Numbered from the stretch's first letter, positions 1 to 7,333 are shown. The stretch is 11,233 nucleotides of DNA from CAYJNO01 sp044432885 (GCA_044432885.1 JAWXUG010000040.1:1-11233), one strand, 5' to 3'. A program made the numbers and translations. The notes: a model not told the origin generated them from the sequence alone.

Positions 1-869
1 GTGAAAAGCCACGTAATAAAGGTGATAGATGGATCAATATTAATATTGAATTCAAAGATTTCATCATCTACATAAAGAAGTAGCAAGTCGTTTTTAAATT
101 TCTCTAAAATAAGGGGTGCTAAAGAACGTTTACAGCGTAGGGTTACATTGGTTTTTTCACTGATGTACATATCAATAAAACGACTGGTATAATTACTTAA
201 ATCAAAATAAGGTTTATCTTGTACCTCATCTAATGCCACATGATCCATTTTATCTAAACGATAGTGACTTAGATTTTGATATTTTTGATCATAGCCAATA
301 CAATAATACGATTGATTATGCCATAACAAGGCATAAGGAAGTAAATGATATCTTTTTTTATTTTTACGATAAGTCTTTTTTAAGGTAATATCGATATCAA
401 AATAATAAAAGGATATCGAACTATTTTGATGGATGGCATTTAAAAGAGTGTTGATGTGATATAAAAGGTGGTTGTTATCTTGTTTAAGGGGGTTATTCAA
501 CATTGAAGCATTCAATGTTTCTTGTTGATAGAAGGATTGAAAATAACATATTTTATGCATTATAAAAGATGTTTTAGACTTACTTAAAAAATTTGCAGCA
601 TTTAAACCATCTGCAATCACTTTCATTTCGCTGATTTCAAGAAGAGGCACCATGAAATAGCCTTTATTACTTTCAAAAATAATTTTATAGCCTGATTCAT
701 TTAAGACTTTAATATCATCATATAGGGCAAATTTACTACTGATAATGTTTCTTTCATGCAACTTTGATAAAACAAAGTCTAAAGAGATATAGTGATTTTC
801 ATCAGAGTAATATTTAAAGATGTCTAAGACGCTTAGAAGTCTTTTCTTGGTTAAATTTGTTTTTTTCAT
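1..869 (-). CDS. WYL-domain transcriptional regulator (3' end outside window)
   Basis: Reading leftward from the ATG at 869 gives 289 codons without a stop; the C-terminus is beyond base 1. Residues 8-72 look like a winged helix-turn-helix DNA-binding domain (RLLSVLDIFKYY, then DDIKVLNESGYKI and a wing ending SNKGYFM). Residues 145-215 match a WYL ligand-sensing domain: a basic YRKNKKRYHLLPYALLW stretch, the YYC triplet (188-190) where the family has Trp-Tyr-Leu, then SHYRLDKM, the usual Arg-Leu-Asp element. WYL proteins are cytoplasmic regulators thought to sense nucleotides, nucleic acid ends or small ligands. It is divergent from a membrane protein/CDF exporter pair, with a palindrome between them, so it may control itself and that pair (inference). 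No Shine-Dalgarno site precedes the ATG; see the leaderless promoter. The family call is firm; ligand and targets are unknown. Confidence 0.85.
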   Translation of the reverse strand, partial: MKKTNLTKKRLLSVLDIFKYYSDENHYISLDFVLSKLHERNIISSKFALYDDIKVLNESGYKIIFESNKGYFMVPLLEISEMKVIADGLNAANFLSKSKTSFIMHKICYFQSFYQQETLNASMLNNPLKQDNNHLLYHINTLLNAIHQNSSISFYYFDIDITLKKTYRKNKKRYHLLPYALLWHNQSYYCIGYDQKYQNLSHYRLDKMDHVALDEVQDKPYFDLSNYTSRFIDMYISEKTNVTLRCKRSLAPLILEKFKNDLLLLYVDDEIFEFNINIDPSITFITWLF

Positions 870-875
870 ACATCT

Positions 876-903
876 ATTATATTTCACATTTGCCAATTTG
901 CAA
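876..903 (-). promoter_or_regulatory. Promoter of the WYL regulator, predicted leaderless
   Basis: On the minus strand a perfect TATAAT (881-876) lies 16 bp downstream of TTGCAA (903-898), a 4/6 match to the -35 consensus. A start about 7 nt past the -10 would fall at or within a base or two of the A of the ATG at 869. That leaves essentially no 5' leader, in keeping with the absence of any purine-rich Shine-Dalgarno site upstream. The -35 hexamer lies inside the inverted repeat at 882-911. Confidence 0.6.
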
Positions 904-911
904 ATGCGAAA
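882..911. promoter_or_regulatory. Inverted repeat, candidate regulator operator
   Basis: Arms TTTCACATTTGC (882-893) and GCAAATGCGAAA (900-911) are complementary at 11 of 12 positions and separated by the 6-nt spacer CAATTT. The site overlaps the -35 and spacer of the leftward regulator promoter and lies 14 bp upstream of the -10 of the rightward gene. There is no T-run, so it is not a terminator. The symmetry and position suggest a dimeric regulator binding site, most simply for the divergent WYL protein. The binding protein is inferred, not shown. Confidence 0.55.
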
Positions 912-925
912 TTCTACTTTTACGT

Positions 926-948
926 TATAATACACTCAATTAAGGAGG
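926..948 (+). promoter_or_regulatory. -10 box and RBS of the membrane protein gene
   Basis: A perfect TATAAT lies at 926-931, and a strong Shine-Dalgarno AAGGAGG lies at 942-948, 8 nt before the ATG at 957. No good -35 is present at 16-18 bp spacing (AATGCG at 17 bp); TTGCAA at 898-903 is 22 bp away. A poor -35 with a palindrome in its place would fit an activated or regulated promoter, which is an inference. Confidence 0.55.
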
Positions 949-956
949 AAGTATAT

Positions 957-1502
957 ATGATATGTTATATTTTAGCAAGTATTTCAGTGATTGGTTTATC
1001 AATTACCTTGATGATTAATGGATATCTATTCGCTAGTTTTGTATTGGGGATAATGACAATTCTATATCTTGGGTATAAGTTTCATAAGTGCATCCATGAA
1101 TTTGATTGTTTAAAGGTGGCTTTATATACATTAGTATTATGGGGAATTTGGTTAATGGGAGGATTGATCTTTATACTTCCAACCTTTTTGCTGCTTGCCA
1201 TCGTTATTGGGCTGTATATGCTAGGATTTGAAAAAATGATGTTACATTGTAATCAAGAGACATTTATTGCTACTGAAAAATATGTATATCTATTAGCCCT
1301 AGTAGGAATGATGTTTATTCTTGTTACTTTATGGATGCCGATAGAATATATTTCTGGTTTTTTGTATCCATATTTTATAAATGGTGGTGCAAAACAGGCC
1401 ATTTTAGCAATAATGTTAATTATTTTTGCACCCTATCCACTCCTTATTCAGACTTATAAATATTCACAAAACAATTGCAACTATAAGATTAAAAAGATAT
1501 GA
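957..1502 (+). CDS. Small polytopic membrane protein, function unknown
   Basis: This 181-residue, very hydrophobic protein has about five or six membrane segments, roughly at residues 4-20, 23-40, 54-69, 70-91, 109-127 and 146-165. I do not recognise a family. The loop between segments 2 and 3 carries a compact run of potential metal ligands, HKCIHEFDC (43-51), and His97-Cys98 follow segment 4. The C-terminus is short and basic (NYKIKKI). The ATG is set by a strong AAGGAGG 8 nt upstream. The gene ends 29 bp before a CDF metal exporter on the same strand and is divergent from a WYL regulator, so a role linked to metal export or to the regulator's signal is possible but unproven. It is a real gene by its start signals and coherent membrane topology, although it has no assigned function. 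Confidence 0.75.
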   Translation: MICYILASISVIGLSITLMINGYLFASFVLGIMTILYLGYKFHKCIHEFDCLKVALYTLVLWGIWLMGGLIFILPTFLLLAIVIGLYMLGFEKMMLHCNQETFIATEKYVYLLALVGMMFILVTLWMPIEYISGFLYPYFINGGAKQAILAIMLIIFAPYPLLIQTYKYSQNNCNYKIKKI

Positions 1503-1505
1503 TAC

Positions 1506-1528
1506 TATAATAAAGAAAAGTTAGGTGG
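1506..1528 (+). promoter_or_regulatory. Possible internal -10 box and RBS of the CDF gene
   Basis: TATAAT occurs at 1506-1511, just after the stop of the preceding gene, and AGGTGG (1523-1528) lies 3 nt before the ATG at 1532. No convincing -35 is seen at 17 bp (ATAAGA) and there is no TG extension, so the -10 may be chance in AT-rich DNA. With no terminator in the 29-bp gap, cotranscription with the upstream gene is equally likely. Confidence 0.35.
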
Positions 1529-1531
1529 GCG

Positions 1532-2692
1532 ATGAAAAAGATTATCGAGTGGATTTTTAAGACAACTGAATTCAAGAGTGTAAAAATAAAAGAAGAAGCA
1601 GGCGTTTTCAGTAGCTTTATGGGCATTATTCTAAATATCCTATTATCCATCGTAAAACTGGGAATTGGATTTTATACTGGGTCAATTGCAATCATGAGTG
1701 ATGCATTTAATAATATTTCAGACACAGGAAGTAGTGTAATTGCTTATATTGGCTATAAGGTGTCAAGTAAGCCAGCAGATAAAGATCATCCTTTTGGACA
1801 TGGTAGAGCAGAGTATCTTGCTTCCTTGTTTATTGGTATCAGTATTTTATTTGTTGGAATCAACTTATTACAAACATCATTTGATAAAGTGCTTCATCCT
1901 CAACCATTAATTTTTTCTTGGTGGGTAGTTATTGTGTTACTTTGTTCAATTTTGGTGAAAGTGTGGATGGCTGCTTTTAATAAGACTTTAGGTCAATTAT
2001 GTAACTCAAGTGTCATGATGGCTATTTATCAAGATAGTCTCAATGATGTGATGGCAACAAGCGCAACATTGATTGCCTACTTTTTATCTCCTTATTCCTC
2101 TTTACCTATAGATGGGGTGATGGGGATGTTGGTATCTTTTGTCATCTTATACGCAGGATTTGAAATGATTAAGGACACCTTAGATACTTTACTAGGCAAG
2201 CCTGTGGATAATGAAATCGTAGATCAAATTATTTCTATTTTAAAAAATGAAGCAGAGATCTTAGGGGTACATGATTTAATACTACACAGTTATGGTCCTA
2301 ATAAGGTTATGGGAAGTGTTCATGCAGAAGTGAATAGTGAGGGGAATGTGCTTGAAATTCATGATATGATTGATGAGTTAGAAAGACAAGTTATGGAGGA
2401 ATTAAATGTATTATTAACCATTCATACCGATCCTATAGAGGTGAATAATGAAACGGTAAACCATGTTAAAAAGCTTATGAATAACATCTTAAATGAACTA
2501 GATAAGGACCTTCATTTTCATGACTTACGTTTAGTAAGTGGCCCTACTCATACAAACATTATTTTTGATTTAGTGATTCCATTTGATAATGCACTATCTT
2601 CTGAAGAAATCCAGTGTCATATAGATGAAAGACTATCTCATGAACCAATTAAATATTATGTTGTGATGACACTTGAACATGATTATCATTAA
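1532..2692 (+). CDS. Cation diffusion facilitator transporter, probable Mn2+ exporter
   Basis: This 386-residue inner-membrane antiporter exports divalent metal in exchange for protons. CDF hallmarks are SDAFNNISD in membrane helix 2, DHPFGHGRAEY (85-95) in the following loop, and DSLND in helix 5. The transport-site quartet reads Asn60/Asp64 plus Asp168/Asp172. This N-D/D-D pattern is the one known from manganese exporters of the MntE type, in contrast to His/Asp in zinc exporters, so manganese is the likeliest substrate (inference). The cytoplasmic dimerisation domain (247-302, HDLILHSYGP to TIHTDPI) is followed by a second related unit (330-386, HDLRLVSGPT to TLEHDYH). This explains the length compared with about 300 residues for short CDFs such as YiiP. 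The gene follows an unknown membrane protein gene and ends at an intrinsic terminator. The CDF assignment is secure; the metal is not. Confidence 0.93.
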   Translation: MKKIIEWIFKTTEFKSVKIKEEAGVFSSFMGIILNILLSIVKLGIGFYTGSIAIMSDAFNNISDTGSSVIAYIGYKVSSKPADKDHPFGHGRAEYLASLFIGISILFVGINLLQTSFDKVLHPQPLIFSWWVVIVLLCSILVKVWMAAFNKTLGQLCNSSVMMAIYQDSLNDVMATSATLIAYFLSPYSSLPIDGVMGMLVSFVILYAGFEMIKDTLDTLLGKPVDNEIVDQIISILKNEAEILGVHDLILHSYGPNKVMGSVHAEVNSEGNVLEIHDMIDELERQVMEELNVLLTIHTDPIEVNNETVNHVKKLMNNILNELDKDLHFHDLRLVSGPTHTNIIFDLVIPFDNALSSEEIQCHIDERLSHEPIKYYVVMTLEHDYH

Positions 2693-2697
2693 ACTTT

Positions 2698-2723
2698 AAA
2701 GACGGGGATTCCTGTCTTTTTTT
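2698..2723 (+). terminator. Intrinsic terminator after the CDF gene
   Basis: Arms AAAGACGGG (2698-2706) and CCTGTCTTT (2711-2719) pair over 9 bp, including one G-U wobble, around a GATT loop. A T-run to 2723 follows. It starts 5 nt after the CDF stop codon. Confidence 0.8.
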
Positions 2724-2728
2724 AATCA

Positions 2729-2753
2729 ACAAAAAAAGTGCCCGAGGGCACTT
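2729..2753 (-). terminator. Intrinsic terminator after htpG
   Basis: On the minus strand AAGTGCCC (2753-2746) pairs perfectly with GGGCACTT (2743-2736), with a tight turn at TC. It runs directly into a seven-T tract (complement of the A-run 2731-2737). It begins 2 nt after the htpG stop and is back-to-back with the terminator of the converging CDF gene. Confidence 0.85.
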
Positions 2754-2755
2754 AA

Positions 2756-4648
2756 CTATTTATTTGCTTCAATCATTAATTGGCATACACGATTTGCATA
2801 AGCCACAGGATCATTAATACTTAATCCTTCAATCAATAAGGCTTGATCATATAATAAGGCAGCATAATCATCCATTAATTCTTTTTTCGTTGAATAGACT
2901 TCTTGCAATGTTTTGAAAACTGCATGTTCTGGATTAATTTCAAGAATACGTGTCGCTTTGACATCTTTTGCATCTGGATTTTGTTGAAGTACTTTTTCCA
3001 TTTCTAATGAAATGCCTTCCTCAGATACTAAACATACAGGATGTGTTTTAAGTCTTGAAGAAATACGAACCTCTTTAACTTGTTCAGCTAGTGATTTTTG
3101 TATCTCTGTAAGTAAATCTTTATTGTCTTCGTTTTGTTTTTGTAAGGCTTCTTTTTCTTGTTCACTATCTAAATCAAGATTACCTTGAGTAACAGATTGG
3201 AAGGCTTTTTCATCATAGTTTCTTAAGATATTGATCGCAAATTCATCAACATTATCTAAGAAGTATAAGACTTCAATTCCCTTATCCATGACTTTTTCCA
3301 TTTGTGGTAATTTTTTGATTTGTTCAATACTTTCACCACTTGCAAAATAGATTTTATCTTGTCCCTCATGCATTCGTTCAACATATTCTGCCAATGTTGT
3401 ATATTCATCGTTATGGGTGGATTTAAATAAAATTAAGTCTTTTAATTTATCAGCGTGCATTCCATAATCTTGATAAATACCATATTTCAATTGAAGACCA
3501 AAGTTATCAAAGAAGCTTTGATATTCTTCACGACTATTTTTAAGTAAATCTTTTAAAGTAGAGCTGATTTTCTTTTCAATTGATTTCGCAATGGCTTTAA
3601 CTTGGCGATCTTGTTGAAGAATTTCACGTGAGATATTTAAGTTTAAATCATCTGAATCAACAAGTCCTTTAACAAAACGGAAATAGTCTGGCAGTAAATC
3701 TTTGGTATTATCCATAATGAATACACCCTTTGAATAAAGTTTTAATCCTGTTTCAAAGTCATTTGAATAAAAGTTGAATGGCGTTTTACTTGGAATAAAC
3801 AATAATCCTTTATAAGAAATATTCCCTTCAACATCATAATGAATGGTCTTTAATGGATTACTCCAATCATTAAACTTAGCCATATAGAATTCATTGTATT
3901 CATCATCACTAATATCTTTTTTATTTCTTTTCCATAATGGAACCATTGAGTTTAAGGTTTGTGTTTCTATCTCTGTGACACTTTTTCCTTCTTCATCAGT
4001 TGGCTTACTCACTTCAACATCCATTTGGATTGGGTAGCGTACATAATCTGAATATTTTGTAATTAAAGATTTAATCTTATATTCATCTAGATATTCATCA
4101 TAGTTTTCATCATCACTATTAGCTTTAAGCTCAATAATAATTTTTGTACCTATTTGATCTTTCATGATAGGTTGAATGGTAAATCCATCTTCACCCTCAC
4201 TTGTCCAAGCATAAGCATCAGTTGAAGTCGCTGATTTAGATTCAACAATCACCTTTGAAGCAACGATGAAAGCTGAATAGAAGCCTACGCCGAATTGTCC
4301 AATAATATCAATATTTTCATCAGCATTTTCATTATTCTTTTTGAAATCTAAACTGCCACTTTTAGCGATTATTCCAAGATTGTTTTCTAATTCTTCTTTA
4401 TCCATCCCAATTCCTGTATCTGTTAGAGTAATTGTACGAGCGGTTTTATCGATATCAATGCGAATGGATAAATCTTCACGAGCAACACGATGATTTTCAT
4501 CAGTTAGTGATAAAAAGTATCTTTTGTCTAAGGCATCTGATGCATTAGAAATAATTTCTCTTAAGAAGATGTCTTTGTTGGTGTAGATTGAATGAATCAT
4601 TAAATCTAAGAGTCTTTTAGACTCTGCTTTAAATTGTTGTTTTTCCAT
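2756..4648 (-). CDS. htpG: Hsp90-family chaperone HtpG
   Basis: The gene encodes a 630-residue cytosolic, ATP-dependent, dimeric chaperone of the usual bacterial length. The N-terminal GHKL ATPase domain (about 1-220) shows FLREIISNASDALDK, with Glu31 as the presumed catalytic base and Asn35 as the magnesium ligand. It also has DTGIGM (77-82) and the lid motif GQFGVGFYS (117-125). The middle domain carries LNISREILQQDRQV, whose Arg contacts the ATP phosphate in the family. The C-terminal third is the dimerisation domain and lacks the eukaryotic MEEVD tail, as expected. The ATG at 4648 has AAGGAGG 4 nt upstream. Transcription starts at its own promoter with a CIRCE element in the leader, predicting HrcA heat-shock repression. 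It is monocistronic: terminator immediately downstream, mutS divergent upstream. No defects are seen. Confidence 0.98.
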   Translation of the reverse strand: MEKQQFKAESKRLLDLMIHSIYTNKDIFLREIISNASDALDKRYFLSLTDENHRVAREDLSIRIDIDKTARTITLTDTGIGMDKEELENNLGIIAKSGSLDFKKNNENADENIDIIGQFGVGFYSAFIVASKVIVESKSATSTDAYAWTSEGEDGFTIQPIMKDQIGTKIIIELKANSDDENYDEYLDEYKIKSLITKYSDYVRYPIQMDVEVSKPTDEEGKSVTEIETQTLNSMVPLWKRNKKDISDDEYNEFYMAKFNDWSNPLKTIHYDVEGNISYKGLLFIPSKTPFNFYSNDFETGLKLYSKGVFIMDNTKDLLPDYFRFVKGLVDSDDLNLNISREILQQDRQVKAIAKSIEKKISSTLKDLLKNSREEYQSFFDNFGLQLKYGIYQDYGMHADKLKDLILFKSTHNDEYTTLAEYVERMHEGQDKIYFASGESIEQIKKLPQMEKVMDKGIEVLYFLDNVDEFAINILRNYDEKAFQSVTQGNLDLDSEQEKEALQKQNEDNKDLLTEIQKSLAEQVKEVRISSRLKTHPVCLVSEEGISLEMEKVLQQNPDAKDVKATRILEINPEHAVFKTLQEVYSTKKELMDDYAALLYDQALLIEGLSINDPVAYANRVCQLMIEANK

Positions 4649-4660
4649 GAGTCCTCCTTA

Positions 4661-4687
4661 TTAGCACTCTATAAGAGTGATTGCTAA
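4661..4687. promoter_or_regulatory. CIRCE element (HrcA operator) of htpG
   Basis: TTAGCACTC (4661-4669), nine bases, then GATTGCTAA (4679-4687) match the CIRCE consensus TTAGCACTC-N9-GAGTGCTAA at 17 of 18 positions with exact spacing. The site lies between the htpG -10 and Shine-Dalgarno and covers the predicted transcription start. That is a classic position for repression by HrcA. It is about 100 bp from the mutS -10, so a direct effect on mutS is unlikely. Confidence 0.93.
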
Positions 4688-4690
4688 TAT

Positions 4691-4719
4691 AATATAACAT
4701 AGTATTTTATAAAGTTCAA
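4691..4719 (-). promoter_or_regulatory. htpG promoter
   Basis: On the minus strand TTGAAC (4719-4714) and TATATT (4696-4691) are separated by 17 bp, matching the housekeeping sigma consensus at 4/6 and 5/6 positions. The predicted start near 4684 falls within the CIRCE element, which supports both calls. Confidence 0.7.
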
Positions 4720-4787
4720 TAGCTTTTATTTGGGCATAACCATTATTTACAAACCATGATAAATAAGTACTTAATTCTGTATATATT

Positions 4788-4812
4788 TGGTATAATATTT
4801 GTATTACGGAGG
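4788..4812 (+). promoter_or_regulatory. mutS extended -10 promoter and RBS
   Basis: TGG followed by a perfect TATAAT (4788-4796) is an extended -10; no strong -35 is seen at 17 bp (TACTTA). The predicted start is near 4803. GGAGG (4808-4812) lies 4 nt before the ATG at 4817. The in-frame TTG at 4799 lies upstream of the predicted transcript start and has no ribosome site, so ATG 4817 is the better start. The leader is only about 14 nt. Confidence 0.7.
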
Positions 4813-4816
4813 CACT

Positions 4817-7330
4817 ATGACAACTTACACACCAATGATGAGGCAATATTTAGAGGTAAAAGAAAACCACAAAGATGCCATTGTTTTTTATCGATTAGGC
4901 GATTTTTATGAAATGTTTTTTGAAGATGCAAAAATTGCCTGTAAAGAACTAGATTTAGTGTTAACAGGGAGAAATGCTGGAACAAGTGAAAAAGTGCCAA
5001 TGTGTGGAATTCCATATCATGCAGTGAATAATTATTTACCTAAACTGGTATCAAGAGGCTATAAAGTAGCGATTGTTGAACAATTGGAAGAGCCTAGTGC
5101 GGGCAAAATTGTAAAACGCGATGTCGTAAAGATCGTTACACCAGGGACCATTGTTAAAGAAAATTTAGAAGATAAAGAAAATATTTGTATTGCAAGTATA
5201 AGTGATTTTCAATATGGGTATGCAGTCGTAATTGTAGATATAAGTACAGGGGAAACGATGGCCACCTTATGGGATCATCAATCTTCAAGTATTCGAGCAT
5301 TATTATTAAAGAATAATGTTAAAGAAGTAGTAACTGTTTCCTCTTTTAATCCAAATACAATTGCCTATATTGCGAATCAAGGAATTACCATTTCTTATTG
5401 TGATGAGGTTGAAATTGATGAGAACTATCAATCTTTAACTGCTAAAATTCAAGATGCTAGAATATTAGAAGCTTATGGCATCATGGTGAATTATATTAAA
5501 GAAACACAAAAGAAGCTTGTAGACCACTTGCAAGTCATTCAGGTAGAAGATGAAAAAGATTTTATGCGTATTGATTTTAACACCATTTTAAATCTTGAAC
5601 TGATTCAACCTATACAAACCCAAAGTAAAAGTATGACCTTATGGCATTTCTTAGATCGTTGTCAATCTTCTATGGGTTCGCGCGCACTGAAGAAAATGAT
5701 TGAGCGCCCATTAATGAATCAAGCACTTATTTTACAAAGACAAAAGCAAGTAGAAATCCTAAAAAATCATTTGTTTTTACAAGATGATCTTAAAGAACAA
5801 CTTTCTCAAATCTATGATTTAAAACGATTAACAGGCAAGATTGCTTTAGGAACAAGTAATCCTTTGGACTGTATTCGTTTATCTAAAACGTTAAAGGTAG
5901 TGCCTGTTATTCAAGCACTATTAAAAGACTATCCTGAATTTACTAGATGGTTAGATATTGATGCATGCGTTTCTTTACAAAATCATATTGAAAATGCCAT
6001 TGTGGAAACCCCACCCAATCATTTTAAAGAAGGTGGTATCTTTAAAAGTGGCTATGATGAAGAATTAGATGAATTATTGACTTTAAGTCATAGTGGGAAA
6101 CAATGGATTATTTCCCAGGAAAACTATGAACGCGAAAGAACCGGAATTAAGAATTTAAAAATTGGTTATAACCGAGTCTTTGGTTATTATATTGAAGTCT
6201 CTAAGGGCAATATCCCGCTCATTAAAGAAGAATACGGGTATATACGCAAGCAGACATTAACCAATCAAGAACGCTATGTTACAACACAGTTAAAAGAGGA
6301 AGAAGATAAGATTCTTCATGCTCAAGAAAAGGCCATCCGTAAAGAAGTGATTTTATATAATGAGTTGATCGAAACCATCAAACAATCTTTATTTAAATTA
6401 CAAAGGATAGCAGATAGCTTGGCTTATTTAGATTGTATCTATGCATTAAGTGTAGTGGCTAATGAGCATGGTTATACAAAACCTATTTTTAATCCTAATT
6501 CATTGGTAATTGAAAATGGTAGACATCCTATTTTAGAACATATTATGAAACATGAATTTGTGAGTAATGATTGTAAGATTGAAAAGGACCATGAGGTATT
6601 ATTGATTACCGGGCCGAATATGGGTGGTAAGAGTACTTATATGAGGATGGTTGCACTGATTAGTGTGTTGGCACAAATTGGTTCTTTTGTACCAGCGAGT
6701 AGATGTGAAATCCCACTGTTTGATGCGATTTACACCCGAATTGGTGCAAGTGATGATATATTGAGTGGACAATCTACTTTTATGGTTGAAATGAATGAAG
6801 CAAATCATGCACTAATGAATGCAACGATGAATTCGCTTATTATATTTGATGAAATAGGGCGAGGAACAAGCACGTACGATGGTATGAGTTTGGCAAGAGC
6901 GATGATTGAATATATCGCCACAAACATTAAAGCTAAAACCTTATTTAGTACCCACTATCACGAACTCACTTCTTTAGATCAAGAATTAGATAATGTGGTT
7001 AATTATCATGTTTTGGTACATGAAGAAAATGATCATGTAACCTTTATGTATAAAATGGCTCAAGGAAAAGCAAGTAAGTCCTATGGGATTAACGTAGCTC
7101 GTTTAGCGAAGCTTCCAGAGTCTATCCTTAATCGTGCAACTACCTTGTTAAATGAATTAGAAAATAAAGAAGAAGCACCTACAACAGGCTATCAAATGAT
7201 TGGCTTACCTCTTGAAAATATTCAAGAATCAAAACTAACAGAAATGCTTGAACTAGTCGACCCAAATGAATTGACGCCTTTACAAGCCTTACAATTTGTC
7301 ATGGATTTGAAAGATAAAATAAAATCTTAA
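4817..7330 (+). CDS. mutS: DNA mismatch repair protein MutS
   Basis: With the ATG at 4817 this is an 837-residue cytoplasmic ATPase that binds base mismatches and small loops and recruits MutL. The N-terminal mismatch-binding domain has GDFYEMFF, with the Phe30-Tyr31-Glu32 wedge that stacks on the mismatch. That identifies the MutS1 repair protein and excludes MutS2, which lacks this domain and has a Smr tail. The ATPase domain has Walker A GPNMGGKS (599-606), Walker B LIIFDE (674-679) with GRGTS, and the STHYHEL histidine at 713. The C-terminal DPNELTPLQALQFVMDLK resembles the MutS tetramerisation helix-loop-helix. A canonical clamp-binding QLSLF-like peptide is not obvious; QMIGLPL (793-799) is in the expected area. 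It has its own promoter and terminator, and mutL follows 92 bp later under a separate promoter. Confidence 0.98.
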   Translation: MTTYTPMMRQYLEVKENHKDAIVFYRLGDFYEMFFEDAKIACKELDLVLTGRNAGTSEKVPMCGIPYHAVNNYLPKLVSRGYKVAIVEQLEEPSAGKIVKRDVVKIVTPGTIVKENLEDKENICIASISDFQYGYAVVIVDISTGETMATLWDHQSSSIRALLLKNNVKEVVTVSSFNPNTIAYIANQGITISYCDEVEIDENYQSLTAKIQDARILEAYGIMVNYIKETQKKLVDHLQVIQVEDEKDFMRIDFNTILNLELIQPIQTQSKSMTLWHFLDRCQSSMGSRALKKMIERPLMNQALILQRQKQVEILKNHLFLQDDLKEQLSQIYDLKRLTGKIALGTSNPLDCIRLSKTLKVVPVIQALLKDYPEFTRWLDIDACVSLQNHIENAIVETPPNHFKEGGIFKSGYDEELDELLTLSHSGKQWIISQENYERERTGIKNLKIGYNRVFGYYIEVSKGNIPLIKEEYGYIRKQTLTNQERYVTTQLKEEEDKILHAQEKAIRKEVILYNELIETIKQSLFKLQRIADSLAYLDCIYALSVVANEHGYTKPIFNPNSLVIENGRHPILEHIMKHEFVSNDCKIEKDHEVLLITGPNMGGKSTYMRMVALISVLAQIGSFVPASRCEIPLFDAIYTRIGASDDILSGQSTFMVEMNEANHALMNATMNSLIIFDEIGRGTSTYDGMSLARAMIEYIATNIKAKTLFSTHYHELTSLDQELDNVVNYHVLVHEENDHVTFMYKMAQGKASKSYGINVARLAKLPESILNRATTLLNELENKEEAPTTGYQMIGLPLENIQESKLTEMLELVDPNELTPLQALQFVMDLKDKIKS

Positions 7331-7333
7331 TAT

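Noticed and set aside
1503..1531. Manganese riboswitch (yybP-ykoY type) before the CDF gene
   Set aside because: Only 29 bases separate the genes, too few for the riboswitch fold, and none of its conserved stems is visible.
4688..4787. Possible small RNA or second regulatory element between htpG and mutS
   Set aside because: Apart from the two promoters this AT-rich stretch shows no stable hairpin or further palindrome beyond the CIRCE.
4799..4816. Six-codon upstream extension of MutS from a TTG
   Set aside because: The TTG lies at or before the predicted transcription start and has no Shine-Dalgarno, while ATG 4817 has GGAGG and begins at a typical MutS N-terminus.
4661..5015. Open frames on the minus strand around the start of mutS (61 and 66 codons)
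   Set aside because: They lie over the CIRCE/promoter region and antisense to the mutS coding start, have no ribosome site or recognisable protein features, and read as shadow frames.
6599..6808. Minus-strand open frame of 69 codons inside mutS
   Set aside because: It is fully antisense to the MutS Walker A region, whose sense frame is clearly coding; no start signals.
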